Source: Arion vulgaris (Eukaryota; Mollusca; Gastropoda; Stylommatophora; Arionidae). From it: DNA of 64,000 bases. Under the pieces are notes generated by a model, which saw only the letters and a program-made list of their open reading frames with translations, ran no database searches and had not been told where the DNA came from. The position numbers and the translations under genes are program-made. Each line of letters opens with the position of its first letter. The first letter of the stretch is position 1. Location: the NCBI GenBank assembly GCA_020796225.1, contig CM036758.1:27017897-27081896 (forward strand), written 5' to 3'. Below, one piece after another: positions 46,101 through 55,100 of the stretch.

Positions 46101-49100
46101 GTTATGCGCCTACAAGTAGACCGATTTCTGCGCTGCTTTTCATTTACTAGGTATCATCCTAGGGCCTACATCAGTCGCCTCTTACGACATGCATTGTAGG
46201 TTACAGTGGTACTATTCCTTGCTTCCTTGCGGCCCGCAACACACAGGCATAGTAAGAGGCGACTGATGTAGGGGCCTAGGGAAGCTACCCTAGTAAATAA
46301 AATTAGTACAAAGAGCCACCAAAAAATGCAAACTTCTGCAAATACAACAGATTGTATCTAGAAGAAATGAATTGAAATCAGGATCTATCTAAACTCAGAC
46401 AACACAGAGAATGTGATTGCAATTTGCCCAAAGTTTACACAAGCATGTCTAAAGTAACCATAAAATTGACATTTTTATTCCACATTGAGCTACAAAAGAC
46501 ATTTTACCCTGTCTAAAACACTTACATTCGCATATCCCTGAAACAGTTAATACACAGCATAATCTTCTTCTCTGACGAGAACATAATGTATGGCTCCTCA
46601 TGAAGAGCTGCAGACAGAAACATCAAACACATAAATAAAATGTTACAAATATTCATAAATATAAACTAATACGAAATGCATGCAGAAGAAGCCCATTCTT
46701 CTTCTTCTTCAATGATCCAGCGGCACTTGAGCTTTTGCCCTTCGCCCAATGCTATGTAGTGGTATCTGCATGTGTTTGTAAGTTGTTCTTTTGTTCCGTA
46801 TAATGTGTTCCATTTATCTGGCCTTGGAGGAAGGAGGGTCTTTCTGATGTCATCTAGTGCTTGACACTTGAAAAGGTGGTGGTGAACGGTTTCATGATGA
46901 TGTGCACACAGTTGGCACTCTGAAGTGTGTTGTGGATGAATTCTGTTCAAGTGATTATTAAGTGTTATGTGTTGGGTTCGGAGTCTAAAAATGGTGCTCT
47001 GATCTCTTCTTGTAAGGTAGTTGATGTTGTCATTAAGGTTAGGCTGGCCATATGGCTGTACACCTCTCTTCCTGTGTTTCCCATGGCCCATCTGTTCAGC
47101 CAAATTTCTTTATTTGTTGTCATTAGGATTTGCTTTGCTGTATGGAGAGTTGTTGCTGTGATTGGTTGTTCCTGTGTTGACCCTTTCTTGGCTAGCCTAT
47201 CTGCTTTGTCATTTCCAGGTGTGTTTGAATGTCCAGGGATCCACTGCATGGTTATTTTGATGTCATGTGATGTAATAAGTCTGTCAATATCTATGGCTAT
47301 ATGGGATAGTTCAGATTTACAATGTCCACCATCTTCTAGAGCTTGAAGGGCAGACATTGAATATGTGAAAATAATTATGTTTTGTGCCTTTGATGGAAAG
47401 GCATCGAAAACAGTCTTCAGATGGTACAAAGCTGCTTCTATCGCATGAATTTCAGCCTCATAATTGGAGCATATCTCCCAGCATGCACCAAACAGCTCTT
47501 CAGATGATCTGTCTGGGTATTGTATATATGCTCCGTAACCTGCTTTGATGGTGGCTTTAAATGCAGATCCATCAGTATAGACATGTACCCATTCTTGGGG
47601 ATAGGCATCAATGGTTCTTTGAGATGCTATCATAAGGCTGACTGGGTCGGAGCGTTTAGTTGCTTCATCTATCAGTTTTGTTCTAATTTCAGGTGTATTC
47701 AAGAGTGTATGTGGTGGTAAGTTTGCTATTACTCTCTGCAGCTGTTGTCTTGTTTCTGGAAGGTGGTATCTGTCTTTGATTTCACTGACGTGGTGGAGGA
47801 TTGACTTTTGTTTAATTCTGTTTCTCTGTTGCCACTTCTCAACAAGTAGTTTATTGGGGTGATCTTGATTCATTCTTTTGCTCCTTTCATAAGCTTCAAC
47901 AGCAGCTTTGTCCCTACGCAGCCCAAGAGGTTCCACATTTGTGTGTATTTCACATGCGGTGGTTGGTGTTGACCTCATTGCTCCACTGATTAGACGTAAG
48001 GCATTGTTCTGTACTCTGTCCAGGAAATCAAGGTTTGTCTTGGAGCAAGTTGTTAGAAGAGCACTGTTGTACTCTATTGCAGAGCGGATGTAACCAAGAT
48101 ATAAGCCTCTCAGAGTATCTTTGTCTGATCCCCATGTTGTGCCAGCAAGCTTCTTCAATAGCTGTAATCTTCTTAATGCTTTGTTCTTTACATTCACAAC
48201 ATGCTTCTTCAGGTTAAGCTGGCGGTCAAGTGTTACTCCAAGATATGTGGGTGTTGCTCTCTTAGCAGTTGGTGATTGTCTAGATTCAAGGTGATACTCT
48301 GTTTGGCAACTTTGTGGCTAATAGTGAAGATGGTATACACTGTTTTGACACAGTTTATCTTTAGTTTCCATGTCTGGCAGTAGTCATGGAGTTTCCTTAG
48401 GTCTCCGTTAAGTTTACGCGCTCCACTTTCTACATCCTCATGGCTTTGCCAAATAGCCAGGTCATCTGCATATAGCGCTTTTTCAGCCGTAATCTGACTT
48501 GCAAGATCATTGATGTATAAGAGGAAGAGGGTGCAACTTAGGGATGAGCCCTGTGGTAAACCCTCTTCTAAGACCTCCTTAGATGAAATTGCATCATTGA
48601 TTTTTGTCTGGATCGTACGGTTAATTAAGAAGTACTTAATCCAGTTGTACAATTTCCCATGTATTCCAATGTCCATCATCTTCATAAGGAGGCCTTTTCT
48701 CCATACTCGATCGTAAGCCTGCTGCAGGTCAAAGAAGATGGCTACTGTGTGTTTGTTGTTCTGGAAGCTGTCGTGTATTCTTTGAGTAAGCCTAAAGAGT
48801 TGGTCCTCTGTGCAGTTGCCAGCTCTAAATCCCGCCTGTTCGTGGCATAGCGTGTTGGTACTTTCAAGAAACCAGTAGAGACGGCAATTTACAATTTTTT
48901 CAGCTAATTTCCCTAGATATGATGTTAGGGAGATTGGTCGGTAGCTTCTGGGTTTACCTGGAGGTTTGGTGTTTTTCAGGATAGGGATAATATGGGCACT
49001 CCTCCGGCTTTGGGAGCTTTCCATTTCTCCATGTCATGTTAATTAGATGGAGAACTGTTACCTTCCCTATTGGACCCAAGTTTAGAAGCATCTCGTTGTG

Positions 49101-52100
49101 GATCTTATCTGGTCCAGGAGACTTTCTAAGTTTCAATTTCTTGAATGCCTGTTCTAATTCCTGTCTACTAATTTCTTTCTCAAAAAATGGAAGCATTTAC
49201 TGTTTGAGCTTTTTCTTGTTTCAAGTGGTTCAGACGCTTTCTGTCTATCTCTGTGAGTTCCCCGCTCTGTTCACTGATGCAAAGTAACGGTTGAAGTGCT
49301 CTGCTTTTTCTGGTCTTCAATGATTGTTTTCCTTCCATCTATCACTGGTTTGGGATTTGTCTTCCTACTATCCCCAGACAGATTGTTGACCAACGCCCAG
49401 ACTTTATTTCCATTACGTCTGAAGTCTAGTTTTGAGCATGTGTCTATCCATTTTTCATTTTTAGCCTTCCTAACTGCAAGTTTTACTTTTGCACAAGCTT
49501 TATTGTACTGCACTTTTATGTGCAGTGATGGTGTGGTCTCTAGTGTTTTTCTTAATGTGCTTCTTTCATAGATGGTGTCTTGTATGTCTTGGTTCCAAAA
49601 TGGTTTGTGTGATTTCGGCTGCCCTTGGGATACATAATGATGAGGCTTTCAGAATTGCTTTTGTTACTTCTTCGTTGAAAGTCTCAACACTGCTGGCATC
49701 AACTTGTGCAAGCAGAGAGTCAGTTGTTTCTTGAAAAAGTCTCCAGTTAGCTTTTTGAAGTTCCACCGTGTTTTTGCTTTCGACAGGCTCTACTTACAGT
49801 TGTTATAGTAGTAAGGAGTGGTTTGTGATCACTTCCGATATCATCAAGTATTTGAGAATGGCAGGATTCTGTCAAGTCGGATGAGCAGATGGTCAGGTCA
49901 GGTCGAGTAAGTGAGAGGTGAGCTCTGTGCAGCAGAGTTGGTGGAGATTCTGCATTCTGTAATACTGATAGGTTTGTTGTATCACATAGCTCTTCTATTA
50001 ATTTTCCTGTCCTGTTGTTGTTTGGGTAGCCCCAACGTGGAGAGTGTCCATTGAAGTCACCGTCTAAAATAGTTTTGCGATACTGTGTGTTGTGCAGTTC
50101 TGGCAGTTTGAGTGTTTTCTGCGGGGTTGTAGATGTTGTATATGGTATATTTTCCTCCAGAGTGCCAGATAGTAATTTGTTGCACATCTGTGGGATGGGC
50201 TGTTGTAAGCTGTGATGCAGCTCCCTGAATGTCGTTACGTATGTATGTAACTATGCCTCGGCAGTCAGTACACCTACAGGGATAACTGGTGTATCCAGTC
50301 AAGTGCAGGTCACTGTCTTTGTGTAGGGTTTCTTGCAAAAGGGCCACATGTACCTTGTGGTCATGTAATAATTTTGAGAGTTCAATCTTTTTGTTTCTTA
50401 GACCACAGATGTTTAATTGTAGGATGTTAAAGAAGAAGCCCATTAAATACAGGGATAAAAATATGTACAGAAGTAAAGCAATACTAAATATGACCATAGA
50501 TACAAGTGACACATATATGAAAAGAAATAAAGTGATATTAAATATGGCTATAATATAAAGTGGAGAGCAGCAGTAACATAGTTGTTAGTGAACTTGCTTC
50601 TTATGCTAGTGGTTCGGGTTCAATTCCACCCTCGGCGTGGAATATTTTTCAGACATTAACGGCTCTCAGATTCACCACGCCTTAAATGGGTACTAAGAAA
50701 AGCACTGGAATGTAAAGGCGGCCGACGTGATGTTGATTACATCACCCATCGTGAGCCAATGATCAATGAAAAATACAGACCTAACACCATATTACCCCAT
50801 ATACCACATGGTATAACATGGGTTCCTTTACTACTTTACTTTTAGAATATAACGTGACACAGTTACTATACATGCCCAATCATCAATTGTTGATGATGTC
50901 CTGTTCACAGCAACTTTACATGTTAAATCCATTTTCACAAATTTGTTTCCAATAAAACTAATGTTAATTAATTTGCAGACTTGCTTTCAAAAAGCAGTCA
51001 AGTAATGACATTCTTGAGGATGATGGCATCCTGTTAGTATTGAGAGACAATGGACGTATGAGATTTTAGTGCTGTTTTCTCCTGGCACAATTTGTGTCAG
51101 CATTTTTGGAGCAGGAGAGCCTGTCTCCAGCTTGACCTGTCCCTGGCGAACTCTTCCTAGTCTTGTGTATTCGTGTCAAGCACCTTCAAGTCACACTTGC
51201 ATCTTTGTAATGAAGGAAGGGTTGCTCCACCTCTCTTGTACGAGAAGCCAGCTTCCTGTTTAAAATATTCTTGGGGATCCAACAGTCATTCAGCTTGTTC
51301 GGGTGACCTAGCCATCTTAGGCGGCGATGGCGGTTAACTGTAATAAGTATAACTTTGCTAGAAATTTCAGCATATTCCAACACCTCGTTAATTGTTATTC
51401 TGTAGCTCCAGAAGATCCTGAGCATACACCTCAAGCAGTGCATGTGGAATGCATTCATCCTTAACTCATGCAACATGTGTTCGGACCATGATTGAGTGGC
51501 ATTAAATAGTGAGTTCAGCACACTCTATGAAAGCCTGTCTAATTTTTCTATGCAGTTCTACATCTAGTGTGAGGTTGTTAACAGAGTCAAGATAAACAAA
51601 CTGATTTATGATCCCATTCTTATCTGCTTGTTATTCATTATTAATAGATGAGACAAGGCAAACAAAAATAAATACTTACTACATTTCTTGTGTACCTCCC
51701 GAGCTCGTTTTGTCAACAGAACCATGTCATGACTGGAGAACATTTTGGCACGGTGTGTCTCTTCACGGCATTGGTTACATAGGGGCTGCATGCAAGTGTT
51801 ACAAAAAAACATCTGTGCTGCAGTCTTGAAATAAAAACAGACCAATATTTACTTCAACAATATACAAGTATATACAAGCACACACTTCTTATTTTCCTTT
51901 GTTGTTGACTGACAAAGATGTTGACATCACATGAACTGTTCAAATGAAAATGGGGCCAAACTTGTAGCTTCTACTTCTTTGCGTTCGTTCTTTACGACCA
52001 ATTTTAATCACTCTTTGTGATATGTTTGATCTTTGTCAAGAACGTGTTTATGTTGCACGTTGGTTTGGTAGGCCCCTAAACACATAGACTTCTACACTTT

Positions 52101-55100
52101 TAGGACACATGCATCCGATTTCAGCCAAACCTCCTTGGTCGCTTCTTACGACATGCGTGGCAGGTAACAGTGGTCCTATTCTTTACACCCCAAATTTGGG
52201 CCTAGGTAACCACCTGGGCAAAACTTATAGCTAATATATCACATAAAATCTCCTTCTTGCGTTTGCCCGCTATGGCCCTAACTGATTTTTGTGTGAATGC
52301 TTGTTTTCCCTTTTATCAGTGCCCCCCCCAGCCATACAGGCACGCATTCTCTGAATTCAGAGGTTACACATAATATCAAAACAGACAATTATATTTGCTA
52401 TTACTTAGCTTTCTCTTCCAATGACTAGTTTCACTAAATAAGATAATCGGAAATTTATAAGTCTGATGAAGATTATAGAATGTTCTAACTTACTGAATCA
52501 CAGTTGGCACACTGAGCTCTCTCCTCTGTGGAAGACTCTACCATAAACTTCAGCAGAAGGTCAGAAGGCGGCAAAGATGCACCATCTTTTAATGTATGAA
52601 CATAACTGAAAGAGAAATGATTTTTTGTTCTCATAAATAGTTTCTTTTTTTTTAATGTTTCCTTTTCAGAGTTCTCTCTCTCTCGCGCGACCACCGCCCA
52701 GACCGATGTACCAGACCTCCCTATAAATTCTATTCATGTGGAAATTTGATTCATGCAGCCCTAGCATTGGTGTGTTTTACGTCACATCTTCAGCACCATT
52801 TGGAGTCCGGTTTCAGCCAGCGTTTATTCGGTTCGCTCTGTTCTGCAGCCATCTAGTGTTTTTTACGGTGTGGGGTAGCTAGCCCACACCCAACCTCCAT
52901 AGTCACCTCTTACGACATGTGTGGCATGTAGCAGTGGTTCTATTCTTTACACCCCAATTTGGGCCCCGATAACCACTCAGGCATTTCAGAGTTCAATATT
53001 AATAGCACTCACAAAGATAGTAGTTAGTTCTAGGCTCCTGATATTGTCCAATTTGTTTTTTATTTGGTCACTTTCCGGAATGCATCTTACCCCTTCAGGA
53101 CATAATTTTTTTCAGTGCTTTGCAAGTAATCAATTTTTAGCTGGGATTTTCTAAAGCAGCATGGCATATGTAAAAGCTTCATAAAAAGCAAGTATTGACT
53201 GTGTAATGAGCATATTATATATCTGTTGAAAGAAAAATTACTGCAGATTGTATCTTAAGTATACAAAGGTGAACATGGCAATAATTGAGTTGGATTTATA
53301 ACCCATAACTGTCGTCCTCCGTTTTGGTTCGATGAAAAAAGTCGCACAGGAAGTAACCTCTCCATGACACATATCTGGACAATTTCTATGGAGCAGTTGA
53401 ATTGCTCAAGCATTAACTACCTCTCTCAACTTTGTTGATAGAGTCTTGAGGAGTGCAAGCACGACGTCTAGTATCAGTTTGGTTGCAGCTGCATGTAGGG
53501 CATCATATGATGTCTGCCAGTCTTAGGGGCTCTACTCTGAATTTTCTGTTAGGGTTTACGCTCAAAGCATTTGTCTCTCTTAGCTCCCACAAGGTAGTAG
53601 GGCTATTTGCCCATAGTTGGGGGTTGTTTTTTGGATATCAGGGTATATCCACTCATGGTGGGCCCCATATCACAAGTCTGAGGGCCAGACCTACTCCAGG
53701 ATTTTTTGTCGGGTTTACTCCCCATCAGACAAGTAAAAAACTGATCTAGGAGTGTCCATCACCCTAGGTGAGCTAGGGCCTTGTTGGGCTTTGACCCCAT
53801 TGTCAGTTTCTCAGTCTACACCGCTGGTTAACTTGTGCGTTTTGAGGGACATCAACCCCCTACTAATTTTTGGTTTTCACCCCTCATAAGAGATGACTAG
53901 CTGATTCCAAACTTGCTGGATGTATATTGAATTTGTAGATGTAGGCATTGTGGCATCTGTGGCTTAGGGAATAGTGACTCGGTCTATTAACCCGACGTTC
54001 TGAGTTCGAATCACGCTGCAGACAGTTTGGTTGCAAATTTTTACAAAAGGACGATGGCACCACCCGTTCAGAAAGCAATGGCAAACTACTGAACGTAATA
54101 ATGCCTAGAAAAATCACAAACAACGCTACAAAGCTGGGGTTGATTCGCAAAGTCCTGTAAAGGATATGCAATTAACTTAAGATGTAGGCATAATATATGG
54201 ATGCAGAAACAAATAAGTGAAGAGTTTGTGGGGAAAAAATGTGATTGGGCAGAAGTAGGAAATTTAGGAGATCCATTACAGCTGACATACAATGTGTAGA
54301 TGGCATCTAGTCTTATATATATAATTACAGCGGATATCTGTTGTGTAAATGATATCAGAACTAGGATTGTAATGGATAAACAAAGTTCTTGAGAGATCAA
54401 AAGTTTACATAGTCAACTAACAATGATAGCTGCAGAAACCAATAATCACAACATATATCTGATCAGTTGCACTGTATGACTCAGAAACATGGCAACTGAG
54501 AAATAGAGATGAATAGAACTGAATGGCTTTTAAGATATAATGTTACTGCAGAATGGAGTAAGTCAACAGATACAGAATAAATTTAATAATTTCTTGAAAG
54601 AAATAATGGCACACAGACAGCTACTGAAAAGATTGACAACAAAATAGACAGCTCTATCTTGCCATAATATTGATACAAATAGATATGTTTAAGAAGGCCA
54701 GCAGACTATACCAGGGAAACTAAAATCCAGGAAAGAGAAAGTTCGATGACTACCTTCATTTTGTAATCGTGCAAGGATATTAGAGGATCAGACTTATGTT
54801 GACCTAAAAAAAAGAAGCGCAGCCGAGGACCAGAGAAAATAGAAACATGATCAGACATAAGAGTACCTTTCTGACCTTAACGGCTTTTAGGTCAACCCAG
54901 CCTCAATTGTGCACAAGGAAAAGCACTGGGAAGTAAAGGTGGCTGACGTAAAGTTGACCACATCAACCCATCGTGTGCCGAAGGTCAATGAAAAATATGG
55001 ACCTAACATTGTATTGCCCAATATACTTCAAGGTATGAAAAAGGGTTTCTATACTATTTAGAGTGCTTAACCCGATGATGATGTTAGAAGTTTATTGATT

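Larger units (their letters stand above)
46698..50430 (-). mobile_element. 3.7-kb LINE (endonuclease-RT-RNase H), 14-bp TSD
   Basis: The exact duplication agaagaagcccatt at 46684-46697 and 50431-50444 fixes the ends. The element lies in RNF207 intron 3 in the sense orientation. On the minus strand it opens inside the endonuclease and proceeds through RT, RNase H and a Cys/His tail to a gaagaagaagaa terminus. It is truncated at the 5' end (no ORF1). RNase H placement suggests the I/R1/Loa-like group of non-LTR elements. At least six frame changes show it is dead. Confidence 0.93.
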
